Shown here: piece by piece, positions 9,585 to 18,629 of the stretch
Position numbering within the stretch: the stretch's first letter is position 1
Layout of the letters: each line of letters begins with the position of its first letter
NCBI RefSeq assembly: GCF_016918735.1
Contig: NZ_JAFFPR010000018.1
Location: forward strand, 127,232 to 191,231
Source: Leptospira abararensis
GTDB lineage: Bacteria; Spirochaetota; Leptospiria; Leptospirales; Leptospiraceae
Length of the DNA stretch: 64,000 nt
Reading direction: 5' to 3'
The notes under the pieces: model-generated
The model's input: the letters and a program-made list of their open reading frames with translations, nothing else
Told to the model about the DNA's origin: nothing
Database searches by the model: none
Translations under genes and position numbers: made by a program

Positions 9585-12188
9585 ATGAATTATCCATTCC
9601 AAGATATTGAACAAAAATGGCAAAAACACTGGGACGACCACCAGACCTTTCGCACAAACGCCCATTCAACCAAACCTAAATACTATTGTTTAGACATGTT
9701 TCCCTACCCAAGTGGCGCAGGACTGCACGTAGGCCACCCTGAGGGATATACTGCCACCGACATCATTTCACGACTCAAACGAATGGAAGGATTTGAAGTC
9801 CTTCATCCCATGGGATGGGACGCTTTTGGCCTACCTGCTGAAAGGTATGCGATGACAACGGGTGTCCACCCTCGCACTACCACAAAGAACAATATTGATA
9901 CATTTCGTCGCCAAATCAAAAGCCTTGGTTTATCTTATGATTGGGAGAGAGAGATCTCTACTACTCATCCAGACTACTACCGCTGGACCCAATGGATTTT
10001 CCTGCAAATCTACAATTCCTACTTTGATCGCAGCGAAAACAAAGCCCTACCCATCACCACACTCATCAAAACCCTAGAATCGGAAGGATCCGCCGCTTTT
10101 GAAGGAAAGGAACTCCCCAAAGGAATTCAATTCTCGGCTTCCGACTGGAAAGCCAAATCCCGTAAGGAAAAGGAAGATATCCTCTCCCATTTCCGTTTGG
10201 TGTATGAGGCAAACATTCCCGTCAACTGGTGTGAAGCCCTCGGCACAGTTCTTGCCAATGAAGAAGTAGAAGAATGGACATCTAAAGGGTATTCTGTCGA
10301 AAGAAAACCTATGCGCCAATATATGATGCGCATTACTTCTTACGCCGAACGCCTGTTAAATGATCTTTCTCTTTGCGAATGGCCCACTTCTACCTTGGAG
10401 ATGCAAAGGAATTGGATTGGAAAATCAGAAGGATTGGAACTCAGTTTTCCTGTTCCCTCAATTTCCAAAGAAATCACTGTTTATACAACAAGACCCGATA
10501 CCATTTTTGGAGCGACTTATCTTGTTCTTGCGCCGGAACACCCACTTGTTTCTCTGCTCACCACTCCTGAACAAAAATCGGCCGTGGAAAAATACCAAAA
10601 AGATTGTTCGCTAAAAAGTGATTTGGAACGCACCGAACTGAATAAAGACAAAACAGGTGTGTTTACAGGTTCCTACGCTAGTTTGCCAACAGATGCTTCA
10701 ATCAAAGTTCCCATTTATATTTCTGATTATGTATTAATTTCCTATGGAACCGGTGCCATTATGGCGGTTCCGGCTCACGACCAAAGAGACTACGACTTTG
10801 CCGTGAAGTTCCAACTTCCGATCCTCCAAGTGATCGATGGAAAGATGGAACCAAATCTTGCTTTTGATTCCAAAGATTCCGTTTGTATCAATTCCTCATC
10901 CGCAGAAGTGCAGTTAGATGGTAAATCTTACAAAGATGCCTTCCAAACTATGTCCACTTGGGCAGAAAAAAAAGGCATCGGTCGTAAAAAAGTCCAGTTC
11001 AAACTCAGAGATTGGTTATTTGCCAGACAAAGGTATTGGGGAGAACCCATTCCTCTCGTTCACTTTGCCGATGGAACACCGAAAGCTCTTTCTGATTCTG
11101 AACTTCCCTTAGTACTACCAGACCTAGAAGAATTCAAACCATCTGGTACGGGAGAATCTCCTCTAGCCCTTGCGAAAGATTGGCTTGTTTACACTGACCC
11201 GGAAACGGGAGAAGTGGGAAAAAGAGAAACCAATACCATGCCACAGTGGGCTGGTTCTTGTTATTATTACCTTCGTTACATTGACCCAAGAAACAACGAC
11301 AAACTGATTGATCCAGAATTAGAAAAAGCATGGATGCCTGTGGAAGTCTATGTGGGTGGGGCAGAACACGCCGTATTACACTTATTATACTCTAGATTTT
11401 GGCATAAAATCCTTTTTGATTTGGGTCATGTTTCTTCCCCAGAGCCTTTCCAAAAGTTAGTCCACCAAGGATTGATTTTGGGGGAAGACAAAGGGAAAAT
11501 GTCAAAATCTCGTGGAAACGTGGTCAATCCCGATGATGTAGTTTCAGAATTTGGTGCCGATACATTAAGACTTTTTGAAATGTTTATGGGTCCGTTCGAA
11601 ATGTCCAAACCTTGGAGTAAAAACGGAGTGGATGGAGTCTTCCGATTTTTAAATCGAGTGTGGAGACTTTTTCATTCAGGCGAAAACGAATCCTTCTTTG
11701 TGGAAGATATTGAACCTACCGAAGCCGAACTGAAAACCCTCCATCGTACGATTAAAAAAGTAAAAGACGATATCGATCATTTTTCCTTCAACACAGCTGT
11801 TTCTCAGATGATGATCTTCATCAATGAGTTTACAACGAATCCGAGAAAACCAAGAAAAGTTTTGGAGCCGTTTGTTCTCGCTCTCTCTCCTTATGCTCCC
11901 CATTTGGCAGAAGAACTTTGGGAAAAACTCGGACACAAAGAATCACTCGCTTACCATCCTTATCCTAAATGGGATGAGAAGTATTTGCTCGATGCGAACA
12001 TCACCATTGTAATCCAAGTGAATGGAAAGATGAGAGGAGAGTTTCTTGCCCCAAGAGACATTGAAGAGAAAGAAGTTTTGACTCTTGCCAAAGCAGTGGA
12101 AAAAGCAAAACCATTTTGGGAAGGAAAAGAAATCAAAAAAGAAATCTACGTGAAGGGAAAACTTGTGAACATTGTGGTTGCAGGTTAA
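9585..12188 (+). CDS. leuS: Leucyl-tRNA synthetase
   Basis: Class I aminoacyl-tRNA synthetase of 867 residues, normal for bacteria. The HIGH-type motif is HVGH (48-51, after PYPSGAGL), and KMSKS lies near residue 637. Between them is the CP1 editing domain with the T-rich YTTRPDTIFGATY segment and the GTGAIMAVPAHDQRD loop used for clearing mischarged tRNA. The C-terminal anticodon-binding part and the small C-terminal domain ending VNIVVAG are complete. No obvious terminator follows; the transcript may run into the 12.2-12.8 kb remnant region. Confidence 0.97.
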   Translation: MNYPFQDIEQKWQKHWDDHQTFRTNAHSTKPKYYCLDMFPYPSGAGLHVGHPEGYTATDIISRLKRMEGFEVLHPMGWDAFGLPAERYAMTTGVHPRTTTKNNIDTFRRQIKSLGLSYDWEREISTTHPDYYRWTQWIFLQIYNSYFDRSENKALPITTLIKTLESEGSAAFEGKELPKGIQFSASDWKAKSRKEKEDILSHFRLVYEANIPVNWCEALGTVLANEEVEEWTSKGYSVERKPMRQYMMRITSYAERLLNDLSLCEWPTSTLEMQRNWIGKSEGLELSFPVPSISKEITVYTTRPDTIFGATYLVLAPEHPLVSLLTTPEQKSAVEKYQKDCSLKSDLERTELNKDKTGVFTGSYASLPTDASIKVPIYISDYVLISYGTGAIMAVPAHDQRDYDFAVKFQLPILQVIDGKMEPNLAFDSKDSVCINSSSAEVQLDGKSYKDAFQTMSTWAEKKGIGRKKVQFKLRDWLFARQRYWGEPIPLVHFADGTPKALSDSELPLVLPDLEEFKPSGTGESPLALAKDWLVYTDPETGEVGKRETNTMPQWAGSCYYYLRYIDPRNNDKLIDPELEKAWMPVEVYVGGAEHAVLHLLYSRFWHKILFDLGHVSSPEPFQKLVHQGLILGEDKGKMSKSRGNVVNPDDVVSEFGADTLRLFEMFMGPFEMSKPWSKNGVDGVFRFLNRVWRLFHSGENESFFVEDIEPTEAELKTLHRTIKKVKDDIDHFSFNTAVSQMMIFINEFTTNPRKPRKVLEPFVLALSPYAPHLAEELWEKLGHKESLAYHPYPKWDEKYLLDANITIVIQVNGKMRGEFLAPRDIEEKEVLTLAKAVEKAKPFWEGKEIKKEIYVKGKLVNIVVAG

Positions 12189-12420
12189 AAATCTCGATTC
12201 TAATTTTAATAAATAAGAATTCTTAATTATATTTGGGAAATTTTTTTTGATACGTAACAATTATATTATAGTTACAAATCAAAAACAATCACAATACAAG
12301 ACTGAACTTTATTGATACTAAGCTTATTATATTCTAAACCTTCAATAATAAGAAATTGATTCAAAATCGAAATCCTTTCCAGTTTAGGGATGGATTCAAA
12401 TCATATTTTTGGAGTTTTTG
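12189..12420. other. AT-rich gap after leuS
   Basis: About 230 bases with no open frame worth calling. It contains a 12-bp palindrome (TAAGAATTCTTA) and a T8 run near 12240, but no convincing hairpin-plus-T-run terminator. It leads into the pseudogene that starts at 12421. Confidence 0.5.
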
Positions 12421-12766
12421 ATGTTTCGTTCTTTATATAGCACTATATTTCGTATGCCTTCTGCTTTTATTAAATGCTGCAAAAACATGTGAAACAAACC
12501 CTGAGTCATGCACCCTTAGTGATTTTACTTTAGCACAAGCAACTGAGGCAAATGTATGGGCGGGCATTTTGTATGCAGCCAATCAGTTTGTGGCAGTTTC
12601 GCAGGACGGAAAACGAATCGGGTGATGACTTCCACTGATGGTATTTCTTGGACTGCAAAATCTACAGCAGCTAATTCCAACGGATGGAAAGGATACTTGG
12701 GTAGTCGTTTCGATTGATGGAACGGGAACAAACCGCGTCCAATGGGCCACCTGGAAAAAGAACTAA
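12421..12766 (+). pseudogene. Remnant of a secreted beta-propeller-like repeat protein gene
   Basis: Pieces of one protein are spread over all three frames. An ATG at 12421 begins MFRSLY, a one-base shift then gives a signal-peptide stretch (IALYFVCLLLLLNAAKTC), followed by SDFTLAQATEANVWAGILYAANQFVAVSQDG. After a stop the frame changes to TNRVMTSTDGISWTAKSTAANSNGWKG, then changes again to WVVVSIDGTGTNRVQWATWKKN and a TAA at 12766. The repeated unit (DG-TNRV followed by TSTDGISWTA) is typical, from memory, of Leptospira secreted repeat proteins. At least three frameshifts and loss of most repeats make it a decayed, internally deleted gene. Confidence 0.7.
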
Positions 12767-12773
12767 GAAAGAC

Positions 12774-12818
12774 AAACAGAATCTGATTTTTAAAAACGAA
12801 TGATCAGATTCTGTTTTT
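12774..12818. terminator. Strong bidirectional terminator
   Basis: A perfect 14-bp inverted repeat (12774-12787 with 12803-12816; core CAGAATCTGAT/ATCAGATTCTG) with a 15-base loop, flanked by A and T runs. It separates the plus-strand remnant from the converging minus-strand gene ending at 12850 and can serve both. Confidence 0.85.
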
Positions 12819-12849
12819 ACGAAATCCACTAACGAGCAATTAATAGTGC

Positions 12850-14010
12850 TTATAAAATCACCATTACAAAAATTAAAACTCCAAATAGGACGATGGTGAC
12901 AAACGCTCCCATTAACATAAATAAGTTGGTGCCTGAACCCTTGGATTCCTGGGCTGGAGCATTTCCCACTTTTTTCTTTTGCCCTTGTGCCGCAGAACTT
13001 TTGTTTGCTGTTCCTGCCATCGCTGCTGGTTTTGGAATGGCCACCTTCACTGGATGTTCTTCTATAGAATGAAGTAAGTATTGGTTTGGGCCTTCGGCAA
13101 AAATATGGTATTCTGTTTTGTTTCCCGCGATTCCGAGAAATCTCCCCACGACTGGTTCTTTCGAAATTTTTCCTTCTTCATCAATGAGCCCAAGAATTTG
13201 TGCATTGGTAAGACCTTCCGGAGTTTCAGTAGGAACACGAAAAAGAATTTCCATCCCTTCCATTAAATTATCAAACTCAACACCGTTGATGGGAGAAATC
13301 ACTGTTTTCATATTTAATTCTTTAGGAAAGGAAGCTCTGTATTGAGCAATTTGGCGTTCTAAGGATGACAGTTCACCTCTGGCTGGTTCGGTGGAGACCC
13401 CTGGAACCGAAGCATCTTGGGCTGATGCTGATTCATCTTCTGGTTTCGGAATGGGTAAAATCACCCCTTTCATTGGATTTTCATAACGAAACTTTGCTGT
13501 CGAAAGTTTATCCACTTCTGCTTGGAGTTTGATATTTCTTCCCTTGGTTGCTGCAAGGATTGGCTTTTCTAAAATTTCAGCAATATGGGAAGGATCTTTT
13601 TTTTGCCAAAGGGGAAGGAGTTCCTCTAACTTCTCTTTGGTGAAGGCTCTGTGGACAGCGCGACCAATATTTTCGGAAATCGCTGGATCATACCCAGCAG
13701 TTTTTCCAATATCACCTAAGTCTGTAGAAATTTGTAAATGATCTGCAAAGGTTCGAATCCGTCGAAATGTGGGAGAAGTTCCTACTACAGCATAAAGTTC
13801 CATAATATGTTTCCGAATGGAGGAAACAAGGATAAGAACCATACCGTTCAAACTGTCCAAGTCGATTTTAACTTTCACAAGATAACCGTCTGTAATTTTA
13901 CCTTGTAAAACTTCCTTGGCTTGTTCGTCCGTAAATACGGCTTCTCTTGTCAGGCCGATTAGGTCTGCTTGTCGTTTGAGTTGGTCTGCTTTTGAACTTA
14001 ATTCGGACAT
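12850..14010 (-). CDS. Tail-anchored membrane protein of unknown function
   Basis: A 386-residue protein with no signal peptide and one strong hydrophobic helix at the extreme C-terminus (about 364-385), so most of it faces the cytosol. Residues 1-190 are mixed helix/strand, 190-230 a Pro/Ser/Ala-rich linker, 250-330 a compact beta-rich domain and 335-360 another low-complexity linker before the anchor. No known catalytic motif is visible. It starts on the last base of the upstream HATPase stop (one-base overlap), so the two are translationally coupled and probably act together. I do not recognise the family. Confidence 0.8.
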   Translation of the reverse strand: MSELSSKADQLKRQADLIGLTREAVFTDEQAKEVLQGKITDGYLVKVKIDLDSLNGMVLILVSSIRKHIMELYAVVGTSPTFRRIRTFADHLQISTDLGDIGKTAGYDPAISENIGRAVHRAFTKEKLEELLPLWQKKDPSHIAEILEKPILAATKGRNIKLQAEVDKLSTAKFRYENPMKGVILPIPKPEDESASAQDASVPGVSTEPARGELSSLERQIAQYRASFPKELNMKTVISPINGVEFDNLMEGMEILFRVPTETPEGLTNAQILGLIDEEGKISKEPVVGRFLGIAGNKTEYHIFAEGPNQYLLHSIEEHPVKVAIPKPAAMAGTANKSSAAQGQKKKVGNAPAQESKGSGTNLFMLMGAFVTIVLFGVLIFVMVIL

Positions 14011-14720
14011 TATTCTACAAACAATTGTTCGTGTGTTTCAGAGGATTTTGGAATCCCACTGAGAGGTACTTCCACACGCGCTACTGTTTCCTTTTTCCTT
14101 TCTGATGAATATATAGAGAGTAAACGACGGTCAAAACCTGATTGAGACAACAATATTTCTACCATTGTGATACCCATTCCTGCTCCTTCCGTACTGTCGC
14201 CATGTTCCATAAAGAACTCGAATAGATTATCATACTTTTTGGCATTAATAAACTTTTCTTTTACTCGTTCGGCCTCAATTGGCAATAATGGAAAATTATT
14301 TCTGATTTCTAGGTCAATTTTATCCTTTTGGTAGATACAAGTGATCTTAACAAAGAGCCCAGACTCCCGCATTTTCTTTTTATAAGCAGGGAACTTTCTT
14401 TCATTGAGACTAGACTTAAAAAGTTTCATCCCCTCTTCATAATCCTGTAAGTTCTGGATATTGAGTTTGAGTTCTCCGAAGATGATTCGTTTGATTGCGG
14501 CCTTTGTGGAATTGACAATGAGTTCCTTGGCAGCCGTATAAAATAACTCCATCAAATCTTCACGACCAACAGAACCTAAAATTCGAAAAAGAATGTATTT
14601 AAGTTTGGCCTCACCAATATCCCCCAGCACGTACGTGATCATAGAAACCTTCTTCCCTAACGCCACGGCGCGATCCACAGACGTGCAGAACTCAGAGCTT
14701 AGTTGGATCTCTTGGTACAT
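14010..14720 (-). CDS. Stand-alone HATPase (histidine-kinase-like ATPase) protein
   Basis: A 236-residue cytosolic protein. Residues 62-74 (AKELIVNSTKAA) fit the N box of GHKL ATPases with Glu66 and Asn70, and 176-184 (DSTEGAGMGI) fit the G2 lid. The usual DxGxG (G1) is replaced by EIRNNFPL at about 138-145, and there is no H box with a phospho-accepting histidine. This is the composition of an RsbW/SpoIIAB-type protein kinase or a regulatory ATPase rather than a two-component sensor. It is coupled to the tail-anchored protein downstream, a possible partner. Function is inferred from motifs only. Confidence 0.7.
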   Translation of the reverse strand: MYQEIQLSSEFCTSVDRAVALGKKVSMITYVLGDIGEAKLKYILFRILGSVGREDLMELFYTAAKELIVNSTKAAIKRIIFGELKLNIQNLQDYEEGMKLFKSSLNERKFPAYKKKMRESGLFVKITCIYQKDKIDLEIRNNFPLLPIEAERVKEKFINAKKYDNLFEFFMEHGDSTEGAGMGITMVEILLSQSGFDRRLLSIYSSERKKETVARVEVPLSGIPKSSETHEQLFVE

Positions 14721-14770
14721 ACCGGTAAACTGAAAAAATTTGCCAACATGTAGGGGATTTGTCTAGCGAT

Positions 14771-16120
14771 TTATAATTTCTTCAGTTGTTTGCCTAGGAT
14801 TTCCATCACTCCACTGAGATTTGGTTTGCATGATTGGATTCGGTTCTTCAGTTTCTCATCAATATTAGGGATTTTCCCTTCATGGAAGGCAAGTTTGAAT
14901 TCAGTGAACTTCAGTCCATTCGCTGTGGAGATCACAACCACCGATTCACCCTTTTTGATTACTCCCGATTCCACCGATTTCAATAGAGCGGCAAGAGCCA
15001 CTCCCGTGTGCGGATCATTGTAAAGTCCATAAAGATCCCCGCGAGCTGCTGCATTTGCCAACTCTTCTTCCGTTGCCACTTCCACAACTCCATTGAATTT
15101 TTTTAAGACACGAATTGCTTTTTTGACGGAGACTGGATCACCGATTTGGATCGCAGAGGCTAAAGTTTTTTCTGCGGTCACAGGAGAGAAGTCCGCAAAA
15201 CCTTTCTTAAACGATTCATAGAGTGGACTTGCATTTTTTGCCTGGGCTAAAATAATTCTTGGGTACTTATCGATAAGTCCGAGCTCATACATCATTTCAA
15301 ATCCCATTCCAAGCGCAGAAACATTTCCTAAGTTTCCACCAGGTATAACAACCCAATCGGGAACCTTCCAACCTAACTGTTGTGTGATTTCTACAGAAAT
15401 TATTTTTTGTCCTTCGATTCGTAAAGAATTCATGGAGTTGGCAAGATAAATTGATTTTTCTTTAGTGAGTTCTTTTACCACCGCCATACAACCATCAAAG
15501 TCTGTCTCCAGTGCTAAAACTAAGGCCCCATTGGAAACAGGTTGGATGAGTTGAGCCGTTGATACTTTGTTTGCTGGTAATAGGATGATCGATGGAATTC
15601 CTGCTTTGGCTGCATATGAAGCGAGAGCGGCAGAAGTATCTCCCGTAGATGCACAAGCAACCGCTTGGATGGGAACCCCATCAGCGATCATTTGTTTGAC
15701 TTGGCTCACAAGAACCGTCATGCCTAAATCTTTAAAAGAACCGGTATGGGATACACCACATTGTTTGACATGAAGGCTTGTTAGTCCCAAATCCATAGCA
15801 AAACGAGAAGCATCGTACAAGTGGCTTGTCCCTTCTCCCGAAGTGATGATATTTTCATCACTGATGCCTGGAAGTACCCATTCCTTTTTCCCCCAAACAC
15901 CGGAGGCATTGGGAAATTGGCTAGAACGGAACCTGGATTCAAATTCCGATTTCCATTCAGACGCGGAAACTTGTTTCAAACTGTCTATATCATGTTCAAC
16001 ATTTAAAAGTTCCCCGCAGGATTCGCAGGAATAAATCACTTGGTGGAGAGGGTAGGTTTTGCGACAAGAGTCATTGGTGCAACGAAACTGTGCTCGGAAT
16101 TGATATTTTGTAAGTGACAT
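14771..16120 (-). CDS. thrC: Threonine synthase
   Basis: PLP enzyme converting O-phosphohomoserine to threonine; 449 residues. The PLP lysine is Lys130 in HTGSFKDLG, and the glycine-rich phosphate loop and VIPGGNLGN segment of fold type II are present. The first 40 residues carry two Cys pairs (14/19 and 32/35) that form a small zinc-ribbon-like extension, also seen in other bacterial and archaeal threonine synthases. Divergent from signal peptidase I with an 86-base gap. Confidence 0.93.
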   Translation of the reverse strand: MSLTKYQFRAQFRCTNDSCRKTYPLHQVIYSCESCGELLNVEHDIDSLKQVSASEWKSEFESRFRSSQFPNASGVWGKKEWVLPGISDENIITSGEGTSHLYDASRFAMDLGLTSLHVKQCGVSHTGSFKDLGMTVLVSQVKQMIADGVPIQAVACASTGDTSAALASYAAKAGIPSIILLPANKVSTAQLIQPVSNGALVLALETDFDGCMAVVKELTKEKSIYLANSMNSLRIEGQKIISVEITQQLGWKVPDWVVIPGGNLGNVSALGMGFEMMYELGLIDKYPRIILAQAKNASPLYESFKKGFADFSPVTAEKTLASAIQIGDPVSVKKAIRVLKKFNGVVEVATEEELANAAARGDLYGLYNDPHTGVALAALLKSVESGVIKKGESVVVISTANGLKFTEFKLAFHEGKIPNIDEKLKNRIQSCKPNLSGVMEILGKQLKKL

Positions 16121-16209
16121 AGACTTCTCTAGGCTTCAGATTTACGGAAAGTTCCTTTTCCATTCTGGAGAAAGGGGAAAAATGCACGAATGATTTTTAT
16201 CGTTTTTTG

Positions 16210-16815
16210 ATGGATATGGAAACAGAAACTAAAGTCTCTAGGTGGTGGGTAAAATTCAAACGTTATACCCGTCGGAGCCTTCTGATTTTTCTCTTTCTCT
16301 GTTTTCTGCTATTTGTGCGCATTTTTTTATTCCAAATCTATTCCATTCAGGGAAATTCCATGTATCCGACCTTAGAACATGGGTCGATCGTCTTCGTATG
16401 GAAGGGGGGATTTGCCATTTCTGCCAAATTCTTTGGAACGGAACTTCTATACACGGATCCAAAAATCGATAAATTGGACTTAGTGCTTTTTGTGAGCCAG
16501 GAAGAGGAACTTGTCGTCAAACGAGTGATAGGTTTACCGGGTGAATTTTATTCCATTGAAGCCGGACGAGTTCTGATTGATTCTACCGAGCTGTTAGAAA
16601 ACTATCTTCCCAAGGGTACTTACACAAGCGAACCAAGTACTTCCATTTTTTTAAACCGTCATAACTCACCCTTTCTTGCTATGGACAAACAAGGTAGAAT
16701 TCCTCCGGGTTATTATCTTCTTCTTGGTGACAACAGACAGTATTCAACGGATTCCCGTTCGTTTGGACTCGTACCTGTAGAAAAAATCAAAGGCAAAGTA
16801 ATCTTCTATTTTTAA
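16210..16815 (+). CDS. lepB: Signal peptidase I
   Basis: Inner-membrane serine protease that removes signal peptides. One N-terminal transmembrane helix (about 23-43) is followed by the catalytic Ser50 in GNSMYPTL, the Lys104 in VVKRVIGLPGE and the box E GDNRQYSTDSRSFG near 177. At about 201 residues it is of the compact type with a single helix. I use the ATG at 16210; a TTG one codon upstream and an ATG two codons downstream are also possible, and no clear Shine-Dalgarno helps. It sits two bases before the PBP gene, so both envelope genes are co-expressed. Paralogues elsewhere are likely in such genomes. Confidence 0.92.
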   Translation: MDMETETKVSRWWVKFKRYTRRSLLIFLFLCFLLFVRIFLFQIYSIQGNSMYPTLEHGSIVFVWKGGFAISAKFFGTELLYTDPKIDKLDLVLFVSQEEELVVKRVIGLPGEFYSIEAGRVLIDSTELLENYLPKGTYTSEPSTSIFLNRHNSPFLAMDKQGRIPPGYYLLLGDNRQYSTDSRSFGLVPVEKIKGKVIFYF

Positions 16816-16817
16816 CA

Positions 16818-18629
16818 ATGACCGAATACAAACAACGTTTTAAGTATATCATTCTATTTATACTCTCTTTGTTCGTGATCCTACTCTTTCGTGTTGTTTT
16901 TCTCACTTATTTTAATGATAATATCATCAACTTAAAGTCGAGTAAGTATGTCCAACGCGGAACTATCTATGATAGACGCGGGATTGAACTGGCGATCTCA
17001 CGCGAGTCGGCTACAGTTGGAATCGATCCCACTAACATCTATGATCCAGAACTTACTGCGCAGGAACTTGGCCCCATTCTTGGAATCACACCAAACAAAC
17101 TGATTGAAACCATCAGAGACAAACAAAACTACTTTTTGTTAAAAAGAGAAATCGAACTTACCAAAGCAGAAAAAATCAAAGCATTGGCACTTCCCGGTGT
17201 TCGTGTGGAAAAAGAGTACAAACGAATTTATCCACAAGGAAGTTTGGCCGCAAGCCTTCTTGGTTTTACAGGTTACGATGATGACAAAGCCCTTTCAGGA
17301 CTTGAGATGTTATTCAATTTGGAACTCTTATCCACACCCGATGCAGAGTCTAGCAAAGGAAACAACGTCCATCTAACCATTGATAGTATCATTCAATACC
17401 GATTAGAAAAGTCTCTGCAGAAAGCTTTTATCCAAACGGCTTCTAAAAGAGGCATCGGAATGATTATGGATACAGAAACTGGGAAAATTTTGGCGATGGC
17501 CTCTTTTCCCAATTTTGATCCCAATCATTTCCAAGACTTTCCTTTGGAATCTCATTCCAATTGGTCCATTCGTCATATCTATGAACCGGGATCGACAATG
17601 AAAATCTTCATTGCCCTGATGTTACTGAATGAAGGTAAAATCCTGCCAGGAGAAAGGTTTCATTGTCCGGGTTATATTGAAATTGGAAAAACCACCATTC
17701 GTTGTACAGACAATCATGGCCATGTCAATTTGGATGAAATTTTACAATACTCTTGTAACGTAGGAATCATCAAAGCTGCTCAAAAAATTGATGAAGCGAC
17801 ATACTACAGTTATATGGATAAATTTAAATTTGGAAAACGAACTAATTTTTCCATCCATGAAGCAAAAGGATACCTCCCTCCACTAAACAAATGGAATAAA
17901 AGTACACCTTACTTTTTATCGATTGGCCAAGGTTTATCTGTCACACCGATCCAACTCATCACTGCGGCCGCCGCTGTTGTGAATGGTGGGATTTTATTTG
18001 AACCCTCTGTCGTTTCGCAAATCACCAATTCATATGGGGAACTCGTTCATGAATTTTCCATAAAACAAGAGTTACTTGGTATTAGAGAGGGTGCTGCCAA
18101 AAAAACCTTAAATGCCATGAGTAAGGCCGTTTCGCAAGGAACGGGAAAAAAAGCTTATTTAGAGAACTACTTTATCGCAGGAAAAACAGGAACTTCACAA
18201 AAAGCAAAAGCGGGAGCAGGATACCAAGCAGGTTTATTTACCGCTAGTTTTCTTGGATTTTTCCCAGCAGAAAAACCTAAGTATGTGGGCCTTATTGTTT
18301 TTGATGAACCTGGTGGGGATGCCCATACAGGTGGTGGGATTGCAGCACCTGTCTTTCGTGAGGTGGTAGAAAGTATCATTCCCATTGTAGAAAAAAGTGA
18401 AAAGGCATTAGTTTACCGATTAAAGGGAGAAAGAAATAAAATCTATAAATTGGATCCTAAGGTGATGCCGGATCTGAGTGGATTCACTGCTTCTGAAACC
18501 ATTCAAATTTTAAAACAACTCAAAGCAGAATACAAACTGGAAGGTTCTGGATTTGTCAAATCACAAGACCCGAAAGCGGGAACTTCGCTTTCTCCCAATG
18601 CCGCGATTAAAATTGTTTTGGAACCGTAA
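16818..18629 (+). CDS. Penicillin-binding protein (FtsI/PBP2 class B) with PASTA domain
   Basis: Class B transpeptidase of 603 residues: cytoplasmic stub, one transmembrane helix (11-31), dimerisation domain (about 45-175) and transpeptidase domain. The active-site triad motifs are STMK (259-262), SCN (312-314) and KTGT (456-459). A single PASTA domain (about 545-603, MPDLSGFTASE onward) ends the protein, which is more typical of SpoVD/PBP2x than of enteric FtsI. It cross-links septal or lateral peptidoglycan. No FtsL/MraW/Mur genes are next to it, so it may not be the main divisome FtsI. It abuts the DUF115 gene directly (no gap). Confidence 0.9.
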   Translation: MTEYKQRFKYIILFILSLFVILLFRVVFLTYFNDNIINLKSSKYVQRGTIYDRRGIELAISRESATVGIDPTNIYDPELTAQELGPILGITPNKLIETIRDKQNYFLLKREIELTKAEKIKALALPGVRVEKEYKRIYPQGSLAASLLGFTGYDDDKALSGLEMLFNLELLSTPDAESSKGNNVHLTIDSIIQYRLEKSLQKAFIQTASKRGIGMIMDTETGKILAMASFPNFDPNHFQDFPLESHSNWSIRHIYEPGSTMKIFIALMLLNEGKILPGERFHCPGYIEIGKTTIRCTDNHGHVNLDEILQYSCNVGIIKAAQKIDEATYYSYMDKFKFGKRTNFSIHEAKGYLPPLNKWNKSTPYFLSIGQGLSVTPIQLITAAAAVVNGGILFEPSVVSQITNSYGELVHEFSIKQELLGIREGAAKKTLNAMSKAVSQGTGKKAYLENYFIAGKTGTSQKAKAGAGYQAGLFTASFLGFFPAEKPKYVGLIVFDEPGGDAHTGGGIAAPVFREVVESIIPIVEKSEKALVYRLKGERNKIYKLDPKVMPDLSGFTASETIQILKQLKAEYKLEGSGFVKSQDPKAGTSLSPNAAIKIVLEP

